A stretch of 64,000 bases of DNA from Pseudalkalibacillus salsuginis. GTDB lineage: Bacteria > Bacillota > Bacilli > Bacillales > Fictibacillaceae. Where the stretch lies: positions 21,428 through 85,427 of the forward strand of contig NZ_JAKJHW010000010.1 in NCBI RefSeq assembly GCF_021646685.1. The letters run 5' to 3'. Numbering within the stretch: position 1 is the first letter of the stretch; the number at the start of each line of letters is the position of its first letter. Shown here piece after piece: positions 1 through 7,620 of this stretch. The notes below the pieces were generated by a model. The model saw only the letters and a program-made list of their open reading frames with translations. It searched no databases and had not been told where the DNA came from. The translations under genes were made by a program, and so were the position numbers.

Positions 1-650
1 ATGTATCCGTTCTGTGGTAGTTTTCGTTCTGAGGTGTTCATATTTGAAATCGTCTTTATTCTTCCAATGACAGCTTCTTGCAATTGTTTAGGGATCGTCT
101 TTTGTTTTTTAAGCATATGGTTGATCCGATATCTTACAATAAGCCCCTCTTTATCAGCATCAAGGTGGATATCACTTGCATTTTGCTGGAGACCATAATC
201 AATGACTTCGGATAATTCTTTAACTGAATCTAATAGACCATAATGATCAATGATAGCCATCTCCAGTTCGCTACGTGTGGCCAGGCATGGTTGAACAACC
301 ATGCCTGAAGCAACTTGTACATCTTTCATCGCCTCTTGATTCAAGGGGTCTACCATTGCTACTTTTACTCTTCCATCCTTTTGTTCGATTGGGATCATGC
401 AGTGTTTTCGAGCGACCGATTCGTGGATCAGTTGCAATGTTGCACGGCTTGGTGCCGCTTCATCCATATTGATTACAGGAATGCCTAGCTGGAATTCTAA
501 TGCCTCTACTAATTGCCGTTCGGTAATCATCTCTTCTTCTACGAGAATCTCACCAATTTTTTTAAACGAGTGCTTCTGTTGCTGTAGTGCTTTTTCCAGT
601 TGTTCTTTAGTTATCAAACCATTCATGATCAAAAGTTCACCAATGCGCAT
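1..650 (-). CDS. GspE/PilB-type pilus assembly ATPase, 5' part only
   Basis: Partial gene; its 3' part lies beyond the left edge. The 216 visible residues start MRIGELLIMNGLIT and hold the MshEN/T2SSE N-terminal domain of GspE/PilB ATPases (about residues 1-150), followed by the start of the N2 part with the typical NASDIHLDADKEGLIVRYRI stretch. The Walker boxes are not in view. Members of this family power assembly of type IV pili, competence pseudopili or type II secretion systems at the inner face of the membrane. The start is ATG at 650, five bases after GGAGG. A c-di-GMP-I riboswitch lies directly upstream, which fits control of pili and surface motility and makes a PilB-like role more likely than ComGA. 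Family assignment is strong; the exact system is inferred. Confidence 0.88.
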   Translation of the reverse strand, partial: MRIGELLIMNGLITKEQLEKALQQQKHSFKKIGEILVEEEMITERQLVEALEFQLGIPVINMDEAAPSRATLQLIHESVARKHCMIPIEQKDGRVKVAMVDPLNQEAMKDVQVASGMVVQPCLATRSELEMAIIDHYGLLDSVKELSEVIDYGLQQNASDIHLDADKEGLIVRYRINHMLKKQKTIPKQLQEAVIGRIKTISNMNTSERKLPQNGY

Positions 651-711
651 ATGGACCTCCTTGAAATTATTAGCTATAGATAGAATCGTATTTATTTACC
701 AAAAAAGACAT

Positions 712-832
712 AAAAAGCCAAGTGTCTTGAGCGGCCCGACGGTCATGCCATCCTAATCGAGATGGTTTAGATTCGTAGCTTTGCGTCCCCGACTTTCGAA
801 CGGGTTTGCCTTTTATCATTCACTTGGCTTTC
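712..832 (-). promoter_or_regulatory. c-di-GMP-I (GEMM-I) riboswitch
   Basis: Read on the minus strand, the aptamer core shows GGCAAACC, a TTCGAAAG tetraloop-type hairpin, GGGACGCAAAGCTACG, TCTAAACCAT, and a second hairpin arm ending GACCGTCGGGCCG. These are the conserved blocks of the GEMM-I class. The 5' and 3' ends pair as AAAGCCAAGTG with CACTTGGCTTT (P1). The 3' arm of P1 runs straight into a T-rich tract (TTTTATGTCTTTTTT), so P1 itself may act as the terminator stem. The aptamer ends about 60 bases before the pilus ATPase start. Class identity is well supported; the direction of switching is inferred. Confidence 0.9.
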
Positions 833-1020
833 GTGTAAAGAAGAAAAATTTGTCTAGGAAAAAATACCCTTTTGTTACATGGTTCAATTATACTTGAAAG
901 AAAGATTTGGAAAAATAGAGCGTTATCACTAATTTCCAAAATAGTTGAAAAGAACCATTATTTTAACATTAAAGGTATTCAGACAATTCAATATAGGTCA
1001 TTATTCTTATGAAATTCACG
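833..1020. other. Intergenic region upstream of the riboswitch
   Basis: This stretch separates the riboswitch from the sortase terminator. On the minus strand it has a TATAAT-like hexamer (within CAAGTATAATTGAAC) that could be the -10 box of the riboswitch transcript; no clear -35 was found. No gene is evident. Confidence 0.4.
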
Positions 1021-1048
1021 AAAAATGCCGTCGAACAATGTCAACGGC
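1021..1048 (-). terminator. Terminator of the sortase operon
   Basis: On the minus strand GCCGT and ACGGC pair around a 12-base loop and are followed by ATTTTT, overlapping the 3' end of the sortase gene. Confidence 0.6.
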
Positions 1049-1694
1049 TTTTGTTTGTTTTTCCTTTCAGTTCTGCAATAAGAACATATCGTTCTGGGGC
1101 AGCACCGACAAAATCAAATGGATAACAGGTCGAGACCGTAAGCGTAGCTCGGGGTTTCGGAACTATGACGGTACGATCGTCTTCATCCACTATCCTTACT
1201 TTTCGAACTTTATAGGTGAACTCTCCGGCTGAAGTCTTTACGATCAAAATATCGTTAACGCCAACCTCCCCTAATTTACGAAAGACCGTATCCCGATGGC
1301 CTGCAAGGACTGAGTTGTCATTTTCTCCAGGCAGAACGCTTCCAGCAAAATGACCGACACCTCTTTCCAAGTCATCTTCATCTGTACCATGATAGATTGG
1401 TAATGTCGCCTCAAGTTTCGGGATGACCAGTTCCCCAATCCGTTCACCCCTTTCAGGTCTCGCAGGATATAGAACGCTCGCCTTATCATTTCGTCCGGAA
1501 TCTTTTATCGACTCCTGAATTTCACTATCAGGTGAAGCTTCTACAGTTGATACTTGTCCCGTTTTAAATAAGAGGTAACCCTTTAGAAACTTATACGCAT
1601 TTGTACTTGAGAGCCAGATCCCGCCTACAATCAGTCCGATAGAAAGGGAAAGAAGAACCAATTGCTTGATTCTTCCTTTGTTCATCTTCACCAT
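1041..1694 (-). CDS. srtD: Class D sortase
   Basis: A 217-residue membrane-anchored transpeptidase. One N-terminal membrane helix (about residues 10-30) is followed by a linker and the sortase barrel. The catalytic residues are visible: His133 in LAGHRDT, Cys190 in TLTVSTCYPF and Arg202 in PERYVL. The TLxTC context and spacing match class D sortases of bacilli, which favour LPxTA signals. The start ATG shares its A with the stop codon of the upstream acidic LPKTA protein (TAATG), so enzyme and likely substrate are translationally coupled. A second in-frame ATG three codons in is also possible. It presumably anchors the upstream protein to the cell wall; no other LPxTA protein was seen in the window. 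Confidence 0.9.
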   Translation of the reverse strand: MVKMNKGRIKQLVLLSLSIGLIVGGIWLSSTNAYKFLKGYLLFKTGQVSTVEASPDSEIQESIKDSGRNDKASVLYPARPERGERIGELVIPKLEATLPIYHGTDEDDLERGVGHFAGSVLPGENDNSVLAGHRDTVFRKLGEVGVNDILIVKTSAGEFTYKVRKVRIVDEDDRTVIVPKPRATLTVSTCYPFDFVGAAPERYVLIAELKGKTNKSR

Positions 1695-2836
1695 TACGTA
1701 ATCTTCACTTTGTACCGGCGGTATAAAATGAACCCTAACATCGCTGCGAATAAGCCAGCGACTGTATTTTCAACGTAATTTGAAGCTGTTTTCGGAAGTT
1801 TTGCACCCTTTACTGTTTTGGTAACTGGTTTTTGAACGACTTGTTCTGTTTGTTTTAAATCACTTCCTACTTCTTTTACAAACTCCGAACCGAACATATC
1901 TGCCGTAAAGAGGAAATCAGCAAGAAATTCTCCATTCTTGTTGTAAAGTTCAATACGAAGGTCGTATCCTTGAGAGTCTTCCATGGCCATCAATGCCTTA
2001 AATGAGATTGCTTTTACTTCATCCCCTTTTACGAGATAAAATTTCACATCTAGCTCAAATAAGTCCATCAATTCGTTGAAAATATCAAGTAATTCTGCAA
2101 TCTGTTCAGCAGTCAATTCTGCTGCTGTGTCAAACTCCTCAAATGCCATCATACGGTTGGCAAGGTTGTCCAATCTCTCAAGAAAAGCAGGATCCTCATA
2201 GTCTATTGTTTCCAGGTGATTGAACAATCTCTCGAACTCATCCTCTGTAAAACCGATTTGGTTTAGAAGGTCATCAAACTCTGCCATATCGACCTCTGGA
2301 CCGTTTATATAGAACTCAAGCATGAATTCAAGGTCTTCGATTGTTTCATAGTTAGCAAGTTCATCATCATTCTCTGCTAAAAGAGATTTCAATTCTTCTC
2401 TCGTCATATCATATTGTTTTAGGAGTTCGTTTAAGCTTTCATCAGTAATCGGAGTCAATGAATAGAAATAAAGATCACTATCCAAGTCATCTACAAATGT
2501 ATAGACATCTAGAATTCCTTCTCCTTCTTCCATTTCACCATTGGCAACCAGTAGTTCAGTTGCTTCTTCAAGCGTCAATCGGTGTTCTTTTAATAACTCA
2601 TTTAATAATTCTTCCGTTAGGACAGGTCCTAAGAAGTCTTTCAATTCCTCGATGTCCTTGAAATCTTCCATTGCCATCTCATAGAAATCGAGATATTCTA
2701 TTAATTCTTCTTTCGTCCATCCTATTTGATCCAAATAGGTTTGGAGGTCTTTTTCTGCTGGTGAAGCAGAAGCATAATGTGGTATTGCCGCAACACATAA
2801 AACCAGAATAAAAATTGCAGACAGTATGCGTTTCAA
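1694..2836 (-). CDS. Processed acidic surface protein with LPKTA sorting signal
   Basis: About 380 residues from a TTG start at 2836 (AGGGGGAAAGATCAAG before it), chosen because it begins a clean signal peptide, KRILSAIFILVLCVAAI, ending near ASASPAEKD. The mature part is strongly acidic and made of imperfect helical repeats of about 60-70 residues carrying phrases such as QIGWTKEELIEYL, EHRLTLEEATELL and QYDMTREELKSLL. The C-terminus has LPKTA, a hydrophobic helix and a basic tail (YRRYKVK), a cell-wall sorting signal. It matches the known acidic LPXTA family linked to class D sortases, whose gene is the next one and overlaps by one base. The molecular function is unknown; a low-complexity wall coat or a cation-binding layer is only a guess. 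Confidence 0.85.
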   Translation of the reverse strand: MKRILSAIFILVLCVAAIPHYASASPAEKDLQTYLDQIGWTKEELIEYLDFYEMAMEDFKDIEELKDFLGPVLTEELLNELLKEHRLTLEEATELLVANGEMEEGEGILDVYTFVDDLDSDLYFYSLTPITDESLNELLKQYDMTREELKSLLAENDDELANYETIEDLEFMLEFYINGPEVDMAEFDDLLNQIGFTEDEFERLFNHLETIDYEDPAFLERLDNLANRMMAFEEFDTAAELTAEQIAELLDIFNELMDLFELDVKFYLVKGDEVKAISFKALMAMEDSQGYDLRIELYNKNGEFLADFLFTADMFGSEFVKEVGSDLKQTEQVVQKPVTKTVKGAKLPKTASNYVENTVAGLFAAMLGFILYRRYKVKIT

Positions 2837-2984
2837 CTTGATCTTTCCCCCTGAAAATGTAGTAATTTCTAGAATAGTATAATCTTGAAAAATAAAAAAA
2901 GATAGATTTATTTTTCGGCAAATATTGGCACGGAAAATTCGAATTAAAATACTATCCTCATGGGGCTTTAAGCACTTGCAAAAA

Positions 2985-3020
2985 ATAAAAAAACAGCTCC
3001 GTATTTTCGAACCTGTTTTC
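2985..3020 (-). terminator. Terminator downstream of ykuK
   Basis: On the minus strand AAAACAG pairs with CTGTTTT, continued inside by TTCG with CGGA across a G-G mismatch, and is followed by a run of T. Confidence 0.65.
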
Positions 3021-3077
3021 GATAATTCCATAAATTATTTTGTTATTAAAGTACAAACTTTTTTGATGGGCTCTTTC

Positions 3078-3626
3078 TCACTTTGTATATCGATTGGCAT
3101 AACTTGAGGCAACCAGAGATTCTGGCTTGATTTTTGCTTCTATCCCATGCGCTTCGATCCTCGCGACCATTTCTGCGACGAACTCCCTTGTTTTATTTCG
3201 TTTTCCTTTCCCGATGTCCAGGTGCCCTTCCATTATAAAACTCGACCCTTTATACACATGGGGCAAAACAATCTGGACCAATTTATTCTTCAGTTGCTCA
3301 TTGAACAGGAAAGCAACTTCTTCTGTTAAAGAAGTTTCGATAGAGATCTTCTGGTGGAGATTACGGATTGCTTCAGGGTATCGTATCCTTCGATAACAGG
3401 CCCAGGCTCCCCTGCCTACTCTTTGTATGACAAGTCCAGTGATGAAGATCGTCTCATTCTGATAAACATGTGAATCCGTACCAATCATAAGCTTATAGTT
3501 GCCCATCGGTTCCTTTTTCATAAAGGTCACGATGTGCTGAAATACATCTTCAAAAGTCAAATACGGATAAGTAAGGTTCTTAAACGCCATTGGCTGGTCT
3601 GCAAAGAAATTGCCATTCACTTGCAT
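3078..3626 (-). CDS. ykuK: YkuK family RNase H-like protein
   Basis: 182 residues of the YkuK/DUF458 family, predicted to have an RNase H-like fold. The diagnostic stretch is KLMIGTDSHVYQNETIFITG, where the Asp of GTDSH takes the place of the first acidic residue of RNase H enzymes. Length is close to the B. subtilis protein. The start ATG follows AAAGGAG with a short spacer; a GTG two codons later is an alternative. It appears to be a single-gene unit with its own terminator. The function is not established, though B. subtilis ykuK is expressed under stress and on entry to sporulation, as far as I recall. Confidence 0.85.
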   Translation of the reverse strand: MQVNGNFFADQPMAFKNLTYPYLTFEDVFQHIVTFMKKEPMGNYKLMIGTDSHVYQNETIFITGLVIQRVGRGAWACYRRIRYPEAIRNLHQKISIETSLTEEVAFLFNEQLKNKLVQIVLPHVYKGSSFIMEGHLDIGKGKRNKTREFVAEMVARIEAHGIEAKIKPESLVASSYANRYTK

Positions 3627-3821
3627 CCATCTCCTTTTGTCGTTTTCTTGTCCTATTAAAATAACCTGACATGCCCTATATTATTTATTTTGGGTTGGTT
3701 TTTCATGTACTTGCACTATACTATTCGTCGCTTATTCAAGGGGTGAACAAGTTAAAAGGTCCTCTTTTTAATAAATGAATTTGACGAATGTATTATGCGG
3801 GATTTCTTGGAAGAAGAAAAT

Positions 3822-4008
3822 AAAGAAAAGCGCAAGCGCCCTGGTAAACCACGAAGGTCACTGGAAGACCGACGAGGAGGCTCGAACCAAACAAAGTTCG
3901 GTTCTGCGTGGGTAAATCCTTCGATCTAAATCAATGTGTCGACCGCCGCAGGAGGACTGAAGTGATCCAAGTGGTGGTGGGGGGAGCTAGACATTTCTTC
4001 ACCGCAAC
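3822..4008. repeat. Bacillaceae-type intergenic repeat element (about 185 bp)
   Basis: The stretch begins GAAAAGCGCAAGCGCC and ends GGAGCTAGACATTTC. It contains ACCACGAAGGTCACTGG, CGACGAGGAGGCTCGAA, a CCGAAC/GTTCGG-like stem and CGCCGCAGGAGG. It is GC-richer than flanking DNA and has no believable ORF. From memory, elements with a GAAAAGCG[CG]A[AG]GCGCC start and a GCTAGACA end are dispersed in many copies in Bacillaceae genomes. Only one copy is in this window, so repetition cannot be shown here. Confidence 0.55.
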
Positions 4009-4033
4009 CAAAATCTTTATGCTTTCTTATCCT

Positions 4034-4069
4034 CCAAAAAAACCTGAACCAAATAGTAATGATTCAGGT
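4034..4069 (-). terminator. Terminator of the cobalamin operon
   Basis: ACCTGAA and TTCAGGT form the stem with a 14-base loop on the minus strand, followed by seven T. It overlaps the last codons of cblS and closes the operon. Confidence 0.8.
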
Positions 4070-4774
4070 CCGTACAATCAAAGGATGGTATAGGATACCG
4101 GTTAAATCCCTTATGCAGGAATCAAGTTCAGGGGGGTATGAGACGATGAAGCATGTAGCAGGTCCTGCCGATTTGGCCAAATCCACATCAGATTCTATAT
4201 GTACATCAAGTGACGCCCATCTTGAATTCATTTTCGACAACTCGTAACGGATCCCCTTAGAACCGACTGGCCAAACGTAAAGATCCTCTAATTCCAAGAC
4301 ACTGTTGAAAATAGATAACGGAGCAACCTGTTGATTTTGTGCGATCACTTCGGAACCTACTAGAGGACTTCCGATCACAGCAGTTTGTAACTCTTCAAAT
4401 CGGATTTCCTTTTCAGTATCCGTACCTCTTCCCATCACCACCACACCAACAGCAGACTGATTAAGTGAAAAATTACTTTCCGTACTTCCTGTGACCTCCA
4501 CTTGGTCCAATTCAAGTTCTGATAACCCTTTTTCAACACCCTTTTCAAGTGATCTCCATACTTCATCACCACAGAAATTGTGTATAACGACAGATATCGG
4601 GATTCCTCCAGAAGCCATACATTCCATCACGGCTACGCGAAAGGAATAATAGGACACGACATCATAAGGTACAATGACATCATCTTGATCTTTTTCCCCT
4701 ACAGATCCACTATTATCACTTGTGATGATCAGCTTTTCATCTTCATTAAAGGGGACGATAATCGCATTTCTCAT
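4064..4774 (-). CDS. cblS: Alpha-ribazole kinase CblS
   Basis: 236 residues resembling PurM/AIR-synthase-type ATP-binding proteins. Phrases such as LIITSDNSGSVGEKDQDDV and RVAVMECMASGGIPISVV resemble the acidic metal/phosphate-binding segments of that superfamily. In Geobacillus and Listeria, CblS phosphorylates alpha-ribazole to alpha-ribazole phosphate, giving CobS its lower-ligand substrate without CobT. The call rests on the fold, the length and the immediate upstream partner cblT, which overlaps by four bases (ATGA). It is the last gene of the riboswitch-controlled operon and runs into the terminator. No cobT was found nearby, which agrees with alpha-ribazole being taken up rather than made. 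Confidence 0.82.
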   Translation of the reverse strand: MRNAIIVPFNEDEKLIITSDNSGSVGEKDQDDVIVPYDVVSYYSFRVAVMECMASGGIPISVVIHNFCGDEVWRSLEKGVEKGLSELELDQVEVTGSTESNFSLNQSAVGVVVMGRGTDTEKEIRFEELQTAVIGSPLVGSEVIAQNQQVAPLSIFNSVLELEDLYVWPVGSKGIRYELSKMNSRWASLDVHIESDVDLAKSAGPATCFIVSYPPELDSCIRDLTGILYHPLIVRT

Positions 4775-5262
4775 CTTCCGGCCTCTTGAATGTTGTTTTT
4801 AACCACCATTGAGTGGAACCGATGGACAAGCAGAAAGGTGATAGCAGCATTGATAATTGAACCAATCAGCAAGGATGGTACGATGGCGACATAGAAAGAT
4901 TGGCTGATCAAGTAGATAAATGGTAAAGGAGCGATCAGTCCATTTCCAATGATGAAAATCAAACCAGCCCACATCCTTTTACCTTTCTCGTAAAGGGTCG
5001 CAAATGCCCATACTAAAAAAGCCATTTCCAGAGCGATTATGAAATGGAACGGACCTAACGGCATTCCCACCAACAAGGAGGAGACGAGATGACCAACAAC
5101 AGTCACCAATGCTCCTGACCAACGACCTATCATTACCGCAGCAACTAATGCTGGAAAGACATCAAGCGCAACACTTCCTATGATAGCAGGAATTTTAATG
5201 GAAGCTCCAACAACAGAAAGTCCAGCGAAAAGCCCTGATAAGCTGATCTGCTTACTGATCAT
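4771..5262 (-). CDS. cblT: Alpha-ribazole transporter CblT (ECF S-component)
   Basis: 163 residues, almost all hydrophobic, with about five or six membrane segments; it begins MISKQISLSGLFAGLSVVGASIKIPAI, typical of ECF-transporter substrate-binding subunits. CblT proteins import alpha-ribazole for lower-ligand activation. The gene overlaps both neighbours by four bases (ATGA junctions), and its position before cblS is the arrangement known from other Firmicutes. The shared ECF energising subunits (EcfA1, EcfA2, EcfT) are not in this window. A general vitamin S-component is the alternative, but the context favours alpha-ribazole. Confidence 0.82.
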   Translation of the reverse strand: MISKQISLSGLFAGLSVVGASIKIPAIIGSVALDVFPALVAAVMIGRWSGALVTVVGHLVSSLLVGMPLGPFHFIIALEMAFLVWAFATLYEKGKRMWAGLIFIIGNGLIAPLPFIYLISQSFYVAIVPSLLIGSIINAAITFLLVHRFHSMVVKNNIQEAGR

Positions 5263-5849
5263 TTCTCCTCACTACTCTTTCTATTTCCATTCCTGAATAC
5301 CTTAGCACTTCGAGCATACTCCACATCTTTTACATTCATCCGGAAGTTGATCACTCGTCCCAGCGCAAAAAAGTAGTCGGATAACCGATTCAAAAATTGC
5401 AGAGGGATTTCCGGAACATCTTGCTCAGCCTTCATTAAACGTACCACGAGCCGTTCTGCTCTCCTTGTAACTGTTCTTGCAATGTGGATCGAGGCTGAAG
5501 GTTTAGAACCACCTGGTAGAATGAACCTTTCCAATTCAGGCGCTTCCTCGATGAATGCATCGATTTTATCCTCTAAATAAGTGATCGATTCCTTAGTCAG
5601 TTTCATGGCCCGCTTTTTTGAAACGTTCGATAAGTCTCCACCGCAATCAAATAATTCATGTTGGATTTTTTCGAGGTCTTCGAGAACATCTTGAAAAATA
5701 TCTGGATCAAGCTCGGTCATGGCTTGGCCAACGAAACAATTCACTTCATCAACCGTTCCATAGGCTTCTACCCTGACATCATCTTTATCTACTCTTCCTC
5801 CAATCAAGCTTGTTTGTCCTTTATCACCTGTCCGTGTATAGATTCGCAT
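5259..5849 (-). CDS. pduO: PduO-type cob(I)alamin adenosyltransferase
   Basis: 196 residues of the PduO-type ATP:cob(I)alamin adenosyltransferase family, which attaches the 5'-deoxyadenosyl ligand to reduced corrinoids in the cytoplasm. The family signature is clear: MRIYTRTGDKGQTSLIGGRV at the N-terminus (ATP loop) and VDEVNCFVGQA, then FILPGGSKPSASIHIARTVTRRAER in the middle, with the Arg/Glu residues that bind ATP. Length is normal. The start ATG follows AGGAGGAGAAAAAG. B. subtilis YvqK is the counterpart. Salvaged cobinamide must be adenosylated before CobU/CobS act, so the enzyme belongs in this salvage operon. Confidence 0.93.
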   Translation of the reverse strand: MRIYTRTGDKGQTSLIGGRVDKDDVRVEAYGTVDEVNCFVGQAMTELDPDIFQDVLEDLEKIQHELFDCGGDLSNVSKKRAMKLTKESITYLEDKIDAFIEEAPELERFILPGGSKPSASIHIARTVTRRAERLVVRLMKAEQDVPEIPLQFLNRLSDYFFALGRVINFRMNVKDVEYARSAKVFRNGNRKSSEEK

Positions 5850-5861
5850 CTTTTTCTCCTC

Positions 5862-6302
5862 CTACTTGATTCGTTGATTGATTCCATACCATACCAGGTC
5901 GACACGTTCAGCTTTTTCCGCCGAATCCTGGTAACACCAACCCGTAACATCCCGCCATGTGCGTTCAGTTTTTTCCAATGGAACAATCCCTTTGGAAATA
6001 TCTGTCCCGATCAGAATGATCCTGTTTAGTCTGTTCTTGTCCTCCCACCTCTGCCATTTTACTAATCTTTCATGCCAACTTCTTCTGCTTTCATCCATAT
6101 CCATTTCAAGGAGGAGTCCTTTGATCCATTGCTCAATCCCTTCAAGGAACAGAAGTTGTTTTCCAAATGTCGAGAGATCAAACGGTAATGGGTCTTGTTG
6201 ATAAGCCGATACCCACTGGTAATGTGAATGACCTTCAATCTGGTAATGTTTTTTCACCCATGATTTTTTGCCATTAAAGGCACCTCCTGTAATGAAGTGC
6301 AT
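5862..6302 (-). CDS. Short CobU-like protein with altered P-loop
   Basis: 146 residues related to the adenosylcobinamide kinase/guanylyltransferase family but shorter than the full CobU encoded further upstream in the operon. It begins MHFITGGAFNGKKSWVKKHY; the phosphate loop has Lys where GK[ST] is expected, and the RTHxxHRxxR-like guanylylated-His segment of canonical enzymes is not recognisable. A later segment, RIILIGTDISKGIVPLEKTERTWRD, corresponds to the conserved IxVxNExGxGIVP region of CobU. It overlaps the 3' end of cobC by 49 bases. It may have lost kinase activity, or act only in guanylyl transfer or as a partner of CobU. Function is inferred from family and context. Confidence 0.7.
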   Translation of the reverse strand: MHFITGGAFNGKKSWVKKHYQIEGHSHYQWVSAYQQDPLPFDLSTFGKQLLFLEGIEQWIKGLLLEMDMDESRRSWHERLVKWQRWEDKNRLNRIILIGTDISKGIVPLEKTERTWRDVTGWCYQDSAEKAERVDLVWYGINQRIK

Positions 6303-6871
6303 CGTCCACCCCTCCTTAGGATTCCTTTTTTGAAAGTAAGCTCAAATCCGATTCCATGTGGTACATCCCATTCCCAGAACTCCTTCTGGATCGGGGCGAA
6401 ATCCCTCAATAATGCCCTGATCACCCCTCCATGGGTCATGACCGCAGCCCTAGGAGCCTTGTCAGCTAGCACATATTCCATCACTTTCCCCCATCCAGTA
6501 TTGACTCGATCCTGAAATTCTGAAAAGCTTTCACCCTGGGGTGGAGAATGTTTCCAAGGATCCTTCAGCCAATTTTCATAATCGGTATGCCCTCTCAATT
6601 CAGTATAGGTTTTTCCTTCCCACTCACCAAAGTTCATCTCTCGTAATTCGAATAAACATATCCTCTCCTTGTTTGGAAACAGGAGTTCTGCTGTTTGGAC
6701 ACATCTTCCGGAATCACTTGAGAAAAGAAGATCATATGACCTGGATAGAGGCTGGATGGAACTGGACTCTTCGGGACATAATGGTGAGTCGGACCAACCA
6801 AGATATCCCCTCCGTTTATTTTCTTCAGTCAGAGCATGACGGAATAATGCAATAACCATATCGTCATCCAT
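6254..6871 (-). CDS. cobC: Histidine phosphatase, CobC-type alpha-ribazole phosphatase
   Basis: 205 residues of the histidine phosphatase superfamily. The catalytic His is in IALFRHALT near residue 12 (RHA, instead of the usual RHG); the second conserved His is in AVMTHGGVIRALL, and the Glu region in LREMNFGEWEGKTY. In cobalamin assembly CobC removes the phosphate from adenosylcobalamin 5'-phosphate or alpha-ribazole phosphate. The start ATG at 6871 lies inside the end of cobS; an in-frame ATG four codons later is a weaker choice because its ribosome-binding site would be too distant. A general phosphoglycerate-mutase-like phosphatase cannot be excluded, but the operon context supports CobC. 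Confidence 0.85.
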   Translation of the reverse strand: MDDDMVIALFRHALTEENKRRGYLGWSDSPLCPEESSSIQPLSRSYDLLFSSDSGRCVQTAELLFPNKERICLFELREMNFGEWEGKTYTELRGHTDYENWLKDPWKHSPPQGESFSEFQDRVNTGWGKVMEYVLADKAPRAAVMTHGGVIRALLRDFAPIQKEFWEWDVPHGIGFELTFKKGILRRGGRCTSLQEVPLMAKNHG

Positions 6872-7620
6872 AACATCAATTCAACTCCTTCTACAGATGC
6901 ACCTAAAACATCACCTGTAATGCCGCCAAACCACCTGCCTACTTTTGAACGTATGAAAACAAAACATATCGCCGTGACGATAAGCATGATCATGAAAGCT
7001 GGGAGAGCTTTCTTATCCATGAACATAAAGGCTCCGCTGACCAACAGTATATATACGCAATATATCCCGAATAATGAGGAGTCCACAGTACTTCCGAAAT
7101 GATGTGCGAGTCCCTCTTCCTTAGCGGGTTTCACCAGCACGAGAAGGATACCCATCAAGCCCCTGCTCAAGAATGGCATGAACACGATCGCAAAATAGGA
7201 TGTCAAAGTAAGTGTTGTTACAATTTCATAGATGAATAAGAATTTAGTACTTAACAAAATGATGACTGAAAGAACACCGAAGGCTCCTATTCTCGGATCC
7301 TTCATAATCTCCAGGCGTCTTTCGATACTACAATATGAAAAATAGGCATCACTCGCATCCATCCAGCCATCCAGATGAATACCGCCTGTCAGAATGATCA
7401 TCATGATCCAAAGGAAAAAGGCGATAGCAAGACTTGAAAAGGGTGTCCAATGGACGAGAATATAGACAAGGAAAGCGTATGTTAGTCCCTGGAATAAGCC
7501 TAACAGCGGGAAGGTCCTCACAGCTTTCTCCAGGTGATCATCATCCATTGGAACCTCTAACGGTATAGGAATCATCGTGAAGAATTGCAGGTTGATGATA
7601 AACCCTTTTATATACTTCAC
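6829..7620 (-). CDS. cobS: Adenosylcobinamide-GDP ribazoletransferase CobS
   Basis: 263-residue integral membrane enzyme that joins adenosylcobinamide-GDP with alpha-ribazole (phosphate), the last assembly step of the nucleotide loop. The CobS signature is present: TGGIHLDGWMDASDA followed by RRLEIMKDPRIGAFG. About six to seven hydrophobic segments follow. The start is GTG at 7620, one base after the cbiP stop (TAG GTG) and preceded by AAGGAG, so translation is probably coupled. It needs CobU upstream and CblS downstream to supply its two substrates. Confidence 0.94.
   Translation of the reverse strand: MKYIKGFIINLQFFTMIPIPLEVPMDDDHLEKAVRTFPLLGLFQGLTYAFLVYILVHWTPFSSLAIAFFLWIMMIILTGGIHLDGWMDASDAYFSYCSIERRLEIMKDPRIGAFGVLSVIILLSTKFLFIYEIVTTLTLTSYFAIVFMPFLSRGLMGILLVLVKPAKEEGLAHHFGSTVDSSLFGIYCVYILLVSGAFMFMDKKALPAFMIMLIVTAICFVFIRSKVGRWFGGITGDVLGASVEGVELMLWMTIWLLHYSVML

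Noticed and set aside
3908..4247. Plus-strand ORFs in and beside the repeat element
   Set aside because: They cross the repeat and the cblS 3' end, lack ribosome-binding sites and resemble no protein.
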